From positions 1,110,987 through 1,174,986 of the forward strand of contig JAJEKV010000058.1 of NCBI GenBank assembly GCA_021234155.1: a DNA stretch of 64,000 nucleotides. The letters are read 5' to 3'. The notes under the pieces are model-generated. The model ran no database searches. It saw only the letters and a program-made list of their open reading frames with translations, and was not told where the DNA came from. The translations under genes and the position numbers were made by a program. Shown here piece after piece: positions 21,632 to 33,202 of the stretch (position 1 is its first letter; each line of letters opens with the position of its first letter). The stretch is from Isoetes taiwanensis. Lineage: Eukaryota; Streptophyta; Lycopodiopsida; Isoetales; Isoetaceae.

Positions 21632-22689
21632 TGGAATTTATTTTCTTATTGTCTACATGTAACTTCCTTGGGTCAATGGCTTTATTGACATTGTTGTGTA
21701 TATTTTGTTTCTCTTCAAGTTAGAGTGGATGATAAGTTTTATATCTGAATTTGGATGAGATTCAAGACCGCTTTTTGGGTTGATAGCTTTTTTTTTTTTT
21801 TGTCAAATTGGATGCTTTACCATTATGTGTGCTGAAATTAGTTTACAACATTGGATGAGTGCGTAATGGATCGAAAAAAATCAAAGGCTACTGCACTAAG
21901 AACTAGAGAGGCTTTCTAGCTAAGTCGAGCTCTATAAAGCATCATCACAAGAAGATTAGAGTAATGCAGGATGAATTGGTGCAAGATGTCCATAATGAGG
22001 TATAAAAAAATGGTGATGAAGAGTGGATAACTCCAGATAGCCAAGAATAATGTATTAGCTTTTCCATCAATAATGTATTAGATTTTCCCCGTTCTTACTC
22101 AAATAGAAGTTGCAATATGAACTTTGTCCAGGTTATTAGCTTGATCCATAATAGGGAAGAGAGGAGTTGTGAGCCAACATAGGAAGAATTGCAAGCCAAA
22201 AAGAGAGCGCCCAATTCTGTTCTAAATCGACTATTTCCCTACGGTGCCAAATTTTAATTCTAATAGTGGTTCATGTTCAGTAAAATTTGGCCTGTCACAA
22301 TTCTCTATTTGGATCAAGATACATTTCTCACGTGGGAGTTTTTTTGTGATTACATGTGCATTTGAGGAGTGCAAATTTACCTCAAAATTTGACTATTGCA
22401 CCTCATCCAATTTCTCTCCGAAAAAGTTTTCGATATAGCTTAAAATACAATCTTTATGGCCCCATACTTGGTTTTGTGACAAAAATGTAGCATCTCTAAT
22501 TTTTTTAGGGAATGTTAACTTGATCCACTATTGATAGACCCCCCATATCTATCAGCTTATTTATATATGTTTTACCATTGTATCTTGACCGCACTCTCTC
22601 ATATTTATCTGTCCCTTCTTATCCTCCTATATATATAATTACTAGAAATTGAATTAGATATATCTATCGTTAGGCCTTTTGCCTTCTTA
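21632..22689. other. AT-rich flank, no gene seen
   Basis: No coding homology. CTTATCCTCCTATATATA occurs at about 22624 and again at about 22685; the second continues into the Helitron 5'-like sequence TATATACAAG. Confidence 0.5.
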
Positions 22690-22720
22690 TCCTCCTATAT
22701 ATACAAGTGTTTGCAATATG
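22690..22720 (+). mobile_element. Helitron 5'-terminus-like sequence
   Basis: TCCTCCTATATATACAAGTG starts after an A at 22689. It resembles TCCTTCTATATATATACAAG at 24087 and the reverse complement of the 38036 terminus. Helitrons begin with TC after a host A. No transposase lies nearby. Confidence 0.4.
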
Positions 22721-22734
22721 AGGGACTGCATAAA

Positions 22735-23540
22735 GCCCAAAGGTTCTATGAAGATTCTCTTAGATTCTCTAAAATTCCATCAAGATTCCCTTAGATTCTC
22801 AAAACTTTTAGGAAGATTCCCAAAGATTCTCTTGAGATTCTTCTAGATTTCCAAAGATTTTCTTAGATTCTTAATGTTCTACAAAGATTCCCCTAGATTC
22901 TTAAGATTATATGGAGATTCCCCTAGATTTTATTAAGATTCTCAAAGATTCTCTAAAGATTCCCCTAGATTCCAAAAAAAAACCCCAAGATTCCTCCAGT
23001 CTCTCCAAGATTCTATCAAGATTCTCCTAGATTCTTCGAGATTCCATTAAGATTCCCATAGATTCTTAAAGATGTTATGAAGATTCCTTTAGATTCCTCT
23101 AGATTCCCAAAGATTCATTTGAGACTCCCTAAGATTTCCTAAACATTCCCCTAGATTCTAAAAGAATACCCCAAGATTCCTCTAGATTCTCCAAGATTCT
23201 ATCAAGATTCGCCAAGATTCTCCAAGATTCTATCAAAATTCTATCCAAGAAGTGCTTGAGATTCCTATAGATTCTCTTGAGATTCCTCTAGTTCCCATAG
23301 ATTCTATGAAGATTCCCCTAGACTCCGCAAGATTCCATCAAGTTTCCTCTAGGTTCTTAAAGATTTTATCACGATTCCCTTAGATTCCCTTACATTCTCA
23401 AAGGTGCTCTCTTGATATTCCCATAGATTCTCTAAGATTATCATGATATTCCTCTGGATTCCCTAAGATCCTATAAAGATTCTCCTAGATTCCCTCAACT
23501 TACCATAGATTCCTTGAAACTCGAACATTCCAAAAAGATT
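22735..23540. repeat. Degenerate AGATTC satellite-like array
   Basis: For about 800 bases the + strand is built of variants of AAGATTCCCCTAGATTCT, with AGATTC (or AGATTT) recurring every 9-20 bases and fillers such as CCTAG, TTCTC, CCATCA and TATGA. The units are too variable for a clean period. No open frame is convincing. It looks like an old expanded simple array, possibly internal to a Helitron because Helitron-like 5' ends lie on both sides of it. Confidence 0.9.
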
Positions 23541-25495
23541 CTTAATGCTCGATCATGTTGGCTCCAACTGCGGCAAAATAATGTCAAAGCACCACTCATT
23601 GGAAAGCTCTCGACGAGAGGAATCCAATGGCATGGACCTCACCTCCAATGGCAAGCTACGTCCTTTTGAAGGCGATTAAACAAAAGGAAGCTTCCTAGAA
23701 TGTCCACTAATAAATGCTTTGCCACCTCATTACTTTTTTTTATTAATGAGGGTGCCACCTCACCTCCTTAAAAAAAAAACTAATTTAATATTAAAAAGTT
23801 AATGGCTAGGATCTTTTGATCTAACGGTTAAGATCTGCTACACCAAATTCACTTTTTGGCACCTTCCTTGCACCTTCCCCATAAAAATCAAGGGCTAGGA
23901 TTTCGCCCTCCCCTTTGATCCAACGGTTCACAGATGGGGTGTATGCCCCCATGCATGACTTTTGCATGCCCCCATCAAAATCCAAGGGCTTAAGCTACGC
24001 CACCTCACCAACTTTTTATCCAAGGGCCAAGATCAAAACTTTATATGTAATGTGCTATTTTATGACAACCCCCATGAGTTTCTATATCCTTCTATATATA
24101 TACAAGAATTTAGCTTTACGCTAAGCTGGAAATACCTGGGATTCTGCCAAAATAACTCAATGTCCTAATAAGACGACTTTTAACCAATCTAACAGCTTTG
24201 GCTATTTTTATCTTAAATTGAATACAATTGTCAAATGTGCATTTCAAGCATATAGGAATTTAATATGCTTTATTTACTCGCAATTCATCTCCAAGGTTAA
24301 TGTGGCGGGTGCTTAATATTGTTGCTTAGTTAGCCTACTTCATATTATATTTTATATGGCATGTGCATAATGTTGTCGTGTCTGCCATGATGGTGTTGCA
24401 ACTCTTGCAAAAAATGCAAGTTTGAGATAACAACTTTGAAGTATATTTACTCCCTCAACTTGATTGAGCGATGTTGTATGCTAGATCTAAGGTTGGTAAC
24501 CAATCCATGGATGATGCCAAGATTAAGAACATAGAGCTTTTTGGACATTTTTTAGAGCTAGAGAATGAGATTGTGTGAACTTAGGCAAAAGGTGCAAAAA
24601 CTTGGTATCAAAGATGCTTAATGTAAATGTTGAGGCCTATATTCAATGGAATTGGTCTAGATACTTAGTTTGGATTCTTTAAACTTTGCCAAAATTTTTT
24701 ACATTCTCGTCATGGCTCGTTTAAATTCTTTTGGATTCCATGAGATGCGCCCAATTTCCTTAGAGAGTCTCGTATTATTTCATTTGGATTTCATGAGATG
24801 GGCCTAGATTTAATAACATCTAAGTATGTAAGGGCAAAAAAAAAAAAAAACAAATTTGTCTTCAAAGAAAAACCATTAGGTTGCATAGCTCGGCTAATGA
24901 TAAATATTCAAATATTCAAGGATTCATAGGCACTGGATTTCATTATCTATCAGAATTGAAACCTTAGATGTCAAAATCATTGAGAACGTAATGGCATATG
25001 TGAAATCCATGTAAAGAAGTAGTGCTCTCTGCAATCATAGCGAATGTATTTAGAAAGAATGGATTCTAAATTCTAATGAATGTAAATGCTAAAGGCCTAT
25101 CTTTGCCTTTGAAAAATTGCTCCCACAAAGCCGCCAGACTAGCACAGGCTCTGTTGTCAGAAACATGAAGGTAGTTTTTTGAAGGTAGTTGGGTTTTTGA
25201 CGAGTGGATCTGCATACCATCTACAGACGTTCTAAACCGATATTGTTCTTTGTTGCTAGTTTAAGAGCCAATACAAAATATTCAGATTTTAAATAGCCCC
25301 CAATCTACAATGGAAAATTGGGAATCTAGCATGGGAAGGAGGAAACGAGCGGAAGGCTGCATTCAGTCATAGCCATAAGTATCCATTTTTGCATTTTTTA
25401 TGATTTCCGGAGCAATTGATCAAAAAATCATGCCTGGCACCGTAATCCCAACTCTTCACAATTAATTCTTCTGCGAAATTCCCCCTCTTGAAGGT

Positions 25496-25744
25496 GGAAT
25501 AAGAACACCTATAGTCCGGGAACAGGTTATCTATGACAGAGTAAAGAAAGAAATGCCTGAGCTTTTAGATCAATTGGAGCATAAAAGGCTTGCTTACTAT
25601 GATATCTTGGAAGAGTACGGAGAAAATGGCTGGAAGATGACGTTTCAAGCTCCTGCAGAGGCCAAGCTGAAGAAAGGTTCGTTTCTTTCTGATCTAAATA
25701 CTAATTATGCCGAAGCAGAGGCTAGTCCAGTACTTCTAGAGTAG
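25496..25744 (+). pseudogene. Orphan exon-like frame, unknown protein
   Basis: An open stretch with GGIRTPIVREQVIYDRVKKE then MPELLDQLEHKRLAYYDILE and EYGENGWKMTFQAPAEAKLK, ending at a stop at 25742-25744. The frame opens after a stop at 25463-25465 and runs through an acceptor-like sequence, so it looks like a last exon or a captured exon. It is charged, helical and soluble-looking. I do not recognise the family. Confidence 0.4.
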
Positions 25745-26923
25745 CAACTACCAATAGTTGTATGCTCCTAACATAGCAGAAGCCAGCAATCTATATTATC
25801 TATTCACAAGCCATGACTAATGTCTGTCAGGGTGCCTCCCCATTAGAGCAGGAACTCAGTTTCCACGTCAACATAACCGAGTTCCCTTCGAAGAATTGGT
25901 ATGCGACCATTCCCATCGAAACCGAGTTCCCTTCGTTTTGTTTTATTCGGAGGAGTGCGTCAGTGGGTGATCCCACCGGCTGGATCCCCACTACAAGACA
26001 AACGGAGTTCCGAACTGGGGTATTCGGAAGTTCTTCGTTCCTTCCGAAAAAAGGGAGGCTGCCCTCGCCATGTCAGCAAAAATAGGTATTTGGGTTAGTA
26101 ACGGGAATGGCATTTTTTGAACTGGGTTTGACACATGGCAAAGGGAAGGTCAGTTTTTGGGCTAATGGGGAGGCACCCTAAGGGCAGAGCACAGCAAAGA
26201 GCACAACTTGTAGCAAAGGGCTTCAGACAGCGTACACAGATCAACGGCAGCCTGCCACGTTTAGCCGGAAAGTGGCCGGGAAGAGCATGCCAAAAAGTCA
26301 CTAATTCCAAAAAAAAAAATTTGCTAGTAATCTTATATATAGAAAAGATGATTATTAAAAAAAACCGGCACCAAAAAGGCATTTTGGAATTATATATACT
26401 GATTTTCAGGCATAAATTCAATGTGAAATCAGTAATAGGTATTTTTTTTTGAAAACCGTGCATTTTTTTCTCCGGCATCCTATTTGGGGGAAATTCCTTT
26501 GGATCTGGCCTGTGTTCCAGTGCGATCTGCAAGGAGTACAGTAAATAGGGCTAATTGCCAATTTATTTCGTGGAAACCAATTTCTGGGTGGTGCGGCCTA
26601 CCTGCAGGTTGATCGGCTATCTTTTATGCTTTATGTGGAGATGGAGGCATAAGGGTGATTTCGGATGGAGTACAACAGTTACATGGAGCAGTTACATGGT
26701 GCTTGGAGCCGTTGCTACCTCTTCAACTGGAAACTCCATCGCCGGGAAACAAAAGGATGCACGGCACACTATAGAAAAGCACATGTAATTCTACGTTTGG
26801 GCTTTAGATAGATGGAAAGGAAAAGAAATTGTTGAATGGGCACCTCGTCATGCTTTTGCTGCAGAAAATTTTGGCTAGAGTATATTATCCGGCCCCCCTG
26901 TGGCCCCCCTGTCACAGGCATGG

Positions 26924-27290
26924 TATTATCCGGCCCCCCTGTTGTATTGGAGGAGTGGAAGAGGTATTTGGTGCAGGTCGTTGGAGGAGTGGAAGAGGTA
27001 TTTGGTGCAGGTCGGTGCAGATTCGGGCCTCCGATTCGACAAGCCGCTGCGATGGTTTTGCTCATCATGGTTTTGTCAAGTTTATTATCCGGCCCCCACA
27101 GCCGGCCCCCGTCCACCGAGCATGGTATTATCCAGCCCCCCTTCCCCTCGCGACCGACAAAAACCATCGCACGGCGAATTGGAGGCCCGACCGCGACCGA
27201 CCAAGCACCAAATACCTCTTCCACTCCTCCAACGACCTGCACCAAATACCTCTTCCACTCCTCCAATACAACAGGGGGGGCGGATAATAA
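26924..27290. repeat. Hairpin-forming inverted repeat with GGCCCCCC ends
   Basis: The left arm (26924 to about 27060) begins TATTATCCGGCCCCCCTG and the right arm (about 27150 to 27290) ends in CAGGGGGGGCGGATAATA. Each arm holds two copies of a 34-bp unit (26947-26980 and 26981-27014 on the left; 27233-27266 and about 27198-27232 inverted on the right). The arms share more than about 130 bases at high identity, including GATGGTTTTTG-type and GGGCCTCC.ATTCG blocks. The loop is roughly 90 bases and holds further TATTATCC(G/A)GCCCCC copies. Transcribed either way it would fold into a long RNA hairpin. Open frames of up to 206 residues here merely read through the repeat on both strands. Confidence 0.88.
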
Positions 27291-27839
27291 ACTTGATCCC
27301 AAGCATTTGGTGCTTTGGATCGCCGCCCCTCTAATCGCTTTTAGAGCTCGGGCAATTTTTTCGTCACATTCTAAAATACTTTTCTCCAAGCAGTCTTCTA
27401 ATTCACGGTCATAATGATCTTCTCCTTTGGCTTTGGCCTCTTCATATCTACGTTAGTTGGGATCATGCTATGTTTACATTCTATGTTTTAAATTTGATTG
27501 GTCGTACCTGCACCTTTCTTTTCCCCTCGATCCTTATTTAATCTCTTTTCTTACTTCGAGCTCCGCAGTCAACGAGCCTAATAACTCTGTTTTTTACTCG
27601 TAGTTAAAAAACAATGGCTTGAGGTACAAAACGGATAAATACGACATCAATTAGATTCTACAAGACTTAGGCCCGTTGATTCCACTTTGGTCCCGATTCT
27701 TTAATGAGCACAAATCGATGGGCAACAAATAAGCAATCGACGCCGCCACATGGGATTCCATCTGCAGGGTGGAAACTCCCGAGATGGAGTCGATTATAAG
27801 AATTTTTGTGATAAATAGATGTTGCGTGAATTCTTATCG

Positions 27840-28010
27840 GCAGATGCACTACGAAATGATGCCAGCTAAGCTCAAGAAAGCTTCAATCACAAAACTATCA
27901 CGACTTCTGTGGAATGCTGATTCCGACACTTTGATTCCTACAAGCTGGTATTTGTTGCAAGCAAGGTTGCAATCTGCCGGCCTGGTGGAATCTGGGCCTT
28001 ACTTCAAATA
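27840..28010 (+). pseudogene. Orphan exon-like frame, unknown protein
   Basis: After an acceptor-like CTTATCGGCAG the frame reads MHYEMMPAKLKKASITKLSR then LLWNADSDTLIPTSWYLLQA and RLQSAGLVESGPYFK-stop. It has the look of a terminal exon. It is not recognised. It may belong with the other orphan exons in this interval, for the phases allow joining, but nothing proves it. Confidence 0.35.
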
Positions 28011-28571
28011 GCTAACACATGGCATAGTAGGTAAATGCATTGCCTACATGATGCATGCTTAGGTGAGGTGGCGAGTTAGATGGAATTTAAAGGTAGTCCT
28101 TCAATCCAACTTGGCCAATTGTTTACATTAACATTTATAATTCCCCTATTATTATTGCCACAATTTTTGTTTTAATCACACCCTCCTCTATAGATGGTTA
28201 ACACCATGATCGCTTTAGAGGCATGGTAAGTCTGGGCTTGCAGGTAGGTGGTAATGGGGTCATATATGGTACAAGAACTTAGAATGCACAGTAGCTCTAT
28301 GTTTATATCCTTGAAACTTTGGAGAAAGCAAATTTCGTTCCATTCTCATTTTAAACACTCTAAACAAGTAGAATATCATAGCTTAACATATTGCACTTTC
28401 TGTATTGCCAACTAACAAATTTAATTTTCGCATGAGGAACTCCAACAATTGACTTAGTTCTTCTCTTCTGAACCATTTGGACTGGATATGCTGGATCCAA
28501 GCCATACCCGTCTGCACGAATCCAAAGGCCACATATAAGCAAGTGACGTTACTATTGATGTTCCATTGCAG

Positions 28572-28668
28572 GGTAAGAGATGATGAGTTAGAGTCACAAA
28601 TCATAAATTTTAGTGATGAGAAAGCTTGCCCGGAAGAATTAAAGGAACGTAATGACCAGGAGCTTTAA
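28572..28668 (+). pseudogene. Orphan terminal-exon-like frame, unknown protein
   Basis: Following TTCCATTGCAG, the frame reads VRDDELESQIINFSDEKACP then EELKERNDQEL-stop. It is a short acidic C-terminal tail. It is not recognised. Confidence 0.3.
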
Positions 28669-29419
28669 ATTATGGCATTATTCCCTTTAAATTATAGGAC
28701 GGAATTTTGCCCCTGGTTTTGCGGAGCGGCGCCGCTTTTGAGACTTCCTCTGCTTGCCCTGTTCTAAGATTTTTTTTTTTGGCAGATGAAGATGCGGAAG
28801 TTTACCTTCATTCGAGCATCCTTCCTTCGGTTTCTCATGCGCAAATCTGAGGCGCAAGTCTGAGCACAGGTCTGAGGCGCAGATCTCCTTCTTTCCGTTG
28901 GCTTAGCATCCTGTTAACTGTAAGTACCCTGTTTTTTGACCCAAATCATAGAAATTGTGATGTGCCTCTATTTCTCTTCTATTCTTCCTTTTCTTTGTGG
29001 GTATTGCGCCCATTCAACCAGAACAGGTATCTTCGTATTTTATTTTGTATCAGACCACTGTTTTTAGTGATTCAACACGAGGCTTTGATTTCTCGTTTTC
29101 TATTTAGATTCGTAAATCAACATAGGAGCAGGCAGGAGAAAGAAGGAGAAGGAGAAGCAAATGAAGAGCCCATATACGAATTTGTCTGCCAGAGGGTCTA
29201 ATTCCTTTCCGGCATTGGATTTCAAGCAAGCCGCGAGTGCTCCGCCGAGTCTGGCGGCGCCGCTAGAGCCTTTACAAGGCGTAATGATCCTCCCACTGGA
29301 AATTACCTAGTACATAATATGCACGCTCCTAGATTGATATTTACATTTTTCACAAATTTCTAGCATCAAAAGCTTTATTTTAGTCTTGAGCACTAGCAAA
29401 GTACAATTTCTAAAACTTG

Positions 29420-29469
29420 CAAAGGGTGCACAGGGCGCCGGCGTTGTACATATTAAGATAATTACTAGA
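29420..29469 (-). mobile_element. Helitron 5'-like terminus with GC hairpin motif
   Basis: On the - strand, TCTAGTAATTATC is followed by TATGTACAACGCCGGCGCCC and TGTGCACCC. The same order (TAG.ATTATAAATATACAAG, GGCGCCGGC...GCCGGCGCC, TTGTGCATCC) is seen at 37984-38036, so the two are related termini. Confidence 0.45.
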
Positions 29470-29610
29470 AATTGAATCTTATATTATAAAGTTTTACCGT
29501 AAGTGTTGGACCATGCCCTAATTTAGATGGCTTAGATTATCAGATTGCATCCGAAGGCCAAGATTTATTGCATGACGTCTCACCACTGTGATTGGTTATT
29601 GCTTTGATCT

Positions 29611-31240
29611 CTTAAGAGGAAAGGGAAAAGGAAAAGGGAAAGGGAGGATGAAAGGGAAAATGACGGGTAAAAAGGCACGAGAAAACAGGGAAGAGGGAAA
29701 ATGGAAGGGAAAAAAGGCATAGGAAAAAGGGGAAGTGGAAAAGGGTGAGGAACGGGAAAAAGAAAAAAAATAAGATAAAAGAAAAAGAGGAGGGAGGAAA
29801 AGGAAGGGAAAAAATGCAACGGGAAAAGGGAAAGAGGGAAAGGGTGAGGAAAGGAGGAAAGGGGAAGGGAAAAGGGGGAAGAGAAAAATGATTGGAGAGA
29901 CGGAAAAAAGGCATGGGAAAATACAAAGGGAAAGGGAAAACGAAAAAGAAGGCAGAAAGAGGAAAAAGGAAGGGAAAAAGGGCACGAGGAAACGAGAGAG
30001 GAACATGGAAAAGAGGAAGAGGGGAAGGGCATGTGAAAAATTTGAAGAGAAAAAGGGTGAGGAAAGGAAAAAGAAAAGAAAGGGAAAAAGAGCATGGGAA
30101 AGGGAAAAAGAAAAAGAAAAAGAAAAAGAAAAAGAAAAAGAAAAAGAAAAAGAAAAAGAAAAAGAAAAAGAAAAAGAAAAAGAAAAAGAAAAAGAAAAAG
30201 ACGGATAGGGAAATGGGAAAAGGGAAAAGGGGAAGAGGGTGGGAAATGAGGAAAAGAAACACGTAAAAAAGGTAAGGAAAAAGGAATGGAAAAAGATATG
30301 GGAAAATAAAAATGGAAAGAGAAATGGAAATGGAAAGGGGAAGGGTGAGGAGAAAAGGGAACATGGAAAATGAGAAGGGATGAAAAAGGAAGGCAAAGGA
30401 AAAAGAAAAAGGGAGGCAAAGAGGGGGGGAGGGGAGAAAATGGAAAAAAGGAGCGAGGAAAATGGGAAAGGGGAAGATGAAATTAGCACGGGAAAAATGG
30501 AAAGAGGCAAAGGGCGAGGAAAGGGAAAGAAAGCAAGGGAAAAAGAGCATGAAAAATGAAAAAGAAAAAAGAAAAAAGGGAATAGAGAAAGGGGAAATGG
30601 AAAAGGGGAAGAGGGTGAGGAAAAGAGGAAAATGAGCACGAAAAAGGGTGGGAAAAAGGAATTGAAAAAGGCATGGAAAAAGGGAAAGGGAAAGAGAAAA
30701 GGAAAAAGAAGAGGGAAGGGAAGGAGGAAAAAGACACGGGAAAAAGGTGGAGAAAGGATGAAAAAGGAAGGAAAAAAAAGAGATGGAAAGTGGGGGAGGA
30801 AAAGGAAAAAGGGTACAAGAAAAAAGGGGAGAGAGAAATGGGAAAATGGAGGGCATGGAATAAAGAGGAAGAGGGTGGGGAAAGGAGAAAAGGGGCATAT
30901 GAAAAAGATGGAAAAAAGGAAACAAGAAAAAGGCATGAAAAAAGAAAAAGGGAAAGGGAAAAAAAAAAGAAAAGGAAGAGGAAAGGGAAAGGGAAAGGGA
31001 AAAAGGGCGCGAAAAAATTAGGAAGAAAGGGGAAAGATTGAAAAGGAAAAAGTTCATCGAAAAAGGGAAAGGAAAAAATGAAAAGGGAAAAAGGAAGGGA
31101 AGGGAGAAGGGGGTTAAAAAAAAGAAAAAATGGAGAAGGAAAAAAGAATAGGAAAAATGAGAAAAGAAAAAAAAAGAAAGTGCGTAAGAGAATGATGAAA
31201 ACAGAAAACGCGAGATAGAGTAGAAGACAAAGGAAAGGGG
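29611..31240. repeat. 1.6-kb homopurine tract
   Basis: The + strand is almost entirely A and G, in endless variants of GGGAAAAAGG and GGAAAAGG, with rare T or C in ATG/CACG/GGTG interruptions. A perfect hexamer run, (AAAAAG) about 16 times, lies at 30104-30200. Mirror-symmetric purine tracts of this kind can form triplex DNA. The very long open frames here (up to 481 residues of Phe/Pro/Leu/Ser on the - strand, Lys/Glu/Arg on +) are artefacts of composition. Confidence 0.95.
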
Positions 31241-31361
31241 AAGCGTGTCGAATACACAAAATCCATTATAGCCAGCAATGCTGGACTTAGTTTCTATTAT
31301 ATTAGATATGAATAGGAGTCTGAGATGAACAGGTTTCCGTCCACATGGGTTCCCAACTTAT

Positions 31362-31389
31362 GCCCAGCAACGCTGGGCACCATTACTAG
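31362..31389 (+). mobile_element. Helitron 3' end
   Basis: A perfect 7-bp stem, GCCCAGC AAC GCTGGGC, at 31362-31378, then ACCATTA and CTAG at 31386-31389, followed by T. This is the diagnostic plant Helitron terminus (hairpin, about ten bases, CTRR, host T). Confidence 0.8.
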
Positions 31390-33202
31390 TTAGATATATT
31401 ATCGTTGAATAACTTGGAGCGACTAGCATCTGTGAATCGTTGCATAAAGAGGTACTTTTTCCTTGAATTTAGTTTGAGATTTAGATTAGAGTTCGAGAAT
31501 GCCTTCTTCAATTAAAAAATGCAATTTGAGCACCGTAAGTGCCCATGGCGTCTGTTTTTAATTCTCTCACAAAATTTGCAGAGTTATAACTTCCTTCTCG
31601 CTTAACTTCCTTCCCGCTATGGCCAGATTGTTTTTCGATGAAAAACGGACCCTCTTCCCTCCTATTTGTTTCCTTCATATTCTGCGTGCTTTTAGCTACT
31701 CTATTTGTGTCGTAGCTAAAGATAGAATTAGAACCATGGTTTCTTGACGGAAGCATTCATGCACATAACGCTGAAAATGAAAGGATACGAATGGAAAAAG
31801 CTGATGGGGTAAATCAATCGCAAATGATTTCAATTTGCACCGGATGTTGAGAACAAAAAATATCAAAAGCCTCTTTGAGCTGATCTTGCTTGCACACCTC
31901 CAAAACTTCCAAAGAAATTTTTTTCTGTTTGCCAAACTTTTGCGGCTACATCCGACTGCTTCTAATAGGGATTAAAATGCTTGCCATAATTTAGAGTCTG
32001 GTGAACACTGAGCATGGAATGAAGGGGCTTCTGGGTTTCCCCCTGTTCCTCAGCTGCTAGACACTGCATATGAAAGAAAAGGATGGCGACCAAACAGAGG
32101 GAGCTATCATAGGCGAAACATTGGGTTGCAAATCAAACGCATATACCAGCTGTTTTCAAAATAATGAAGGGTAAGTTGTAATCAGGAAATCCAGAAACGC
32201 TTATTTCATTAGACTTCATAGATAGAACGGACTAACCTTTGCGTATGTTATAATTACCTTGCTTTTGTCTCAATTCGCCACAGTTGGGCTACTTTAACAC
32301 AATCGAAAAATCAAATGTCTATATATTAGCTTTTGAAGGCAAATCCTTCAAATGTGCAGATAGCCGAGCCATCCAGTCTTTTAAGCTAATGCTTTCGGAC
32401 ATTTCCATACATATCCAAGTTTTTTTGAGCTGGTGCTTCCGGACACCGGCCTTTATTCAATTTCGACAGACATTAGAGCTTTAGCTCCATAAATCAAAGT
32501 AACACTCAAAAACAGGAATGAGAGGCCTCTGTATAATTTTTATTCCATACAGGACAGTGGAATTCCATCTACAGGGCATCGAAGTTCCATTTATAATATC
32601 GGATATAGAGGTAGGTAAGACATGCTAAAAATTCTGTATTCGTAAATAGTCAACTAAATGCCATGTTGGCCAACCAAAATTATCAATGAATCACAAATTC
32701 TTACACTTTTAGACAAATTCCAACGATGATCCTTAATACTCCAATGCAAAATTTGTATCTTCCAAAATCTCATTTTGATTAAGAGAAGGTCGATCCCCCT
32801 TCCTCGCCCGTTATGGCTGAGATAAACAAGCTTGCCCTCCTAAACTTGCATTTTTTTCCCACTTTAATGGTAGAAAATGGTGAATCCCAAGATATTTTTC
32901 TCAAGTCGAACTCGCTGGGCAAATTGCAGAACGAAGGCTTTGAGGGCCACTGCTTTCCAAATTGATTAGATGAAAAAAAGTTGGCTTCTTAAGAATGCAA
33001 GGTAGATTCAACTGTGGGAAGTAGAGTGTATCTGGGGAAGAACAGAGCATTTTGCAGTACAAATGATCGATTTGAATGCAGGGTGCTAACCTTGGGCTCC
33101 CAAATTCAAAAAAGGCCTGTATGGAAGCAGCATCAATACTGACAATATTGTGCACAAGAGCCATGCTTCTCAATTTCGATAGATTTTGAGAATCTAAATT
33201 AA
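31390..33202. other. AT-rich stretch between two Helitron ends, no gene seen
   Basis: Lies between the + oriented end at 31389 and the - oriented end at 33203. No coding homology recognised on either strand. Confidence 0.5.

Larger units (their letters stand above)
24087..31389 (+). mobile_element. Candidate non-autonomous Helitron (pairing inferred)
   Basis: A 5'-like end, TCCTTCTATATATATACAAG at 24087, is followed by a small hairpin (AGCTTTACGCTAAGCT). A typical 3' end lies at 31362-31389: the 17-base hairpin GCCCAGCAACGCTGGGC, then ten bases and CTAG before a host T. No Rep/helicase lies between. It would carry the orphan exons, the inverted repeat and the homopurine tract. The two ends were paired only by orientation, and another 5' end (22690) or nested copies are possible. 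Confidence 0.4.

Noticed and set aside
22735-23540. CRISPR array
   Set aside because: No constant repeat and no regular spacers; motif spacing is irregular and the context is eukaryotic.
26769-27414. Five overlapping frames of 144-206 residues on both strands
   Set aside because: They arise from the inverted repeat (Trp/Lys/Arg-Tyr and Ser/Ser/Thr-Pro mirror repeats); not protein-like.
29580-31259. Very long open frames (up to 481 residues) on both strands
   Set aside because: They consist only of Phe/Ser/Pro/Leu or Lys/Glu/Arg/Gly because the DNA is a purine tract; all frames stay open for that reason.
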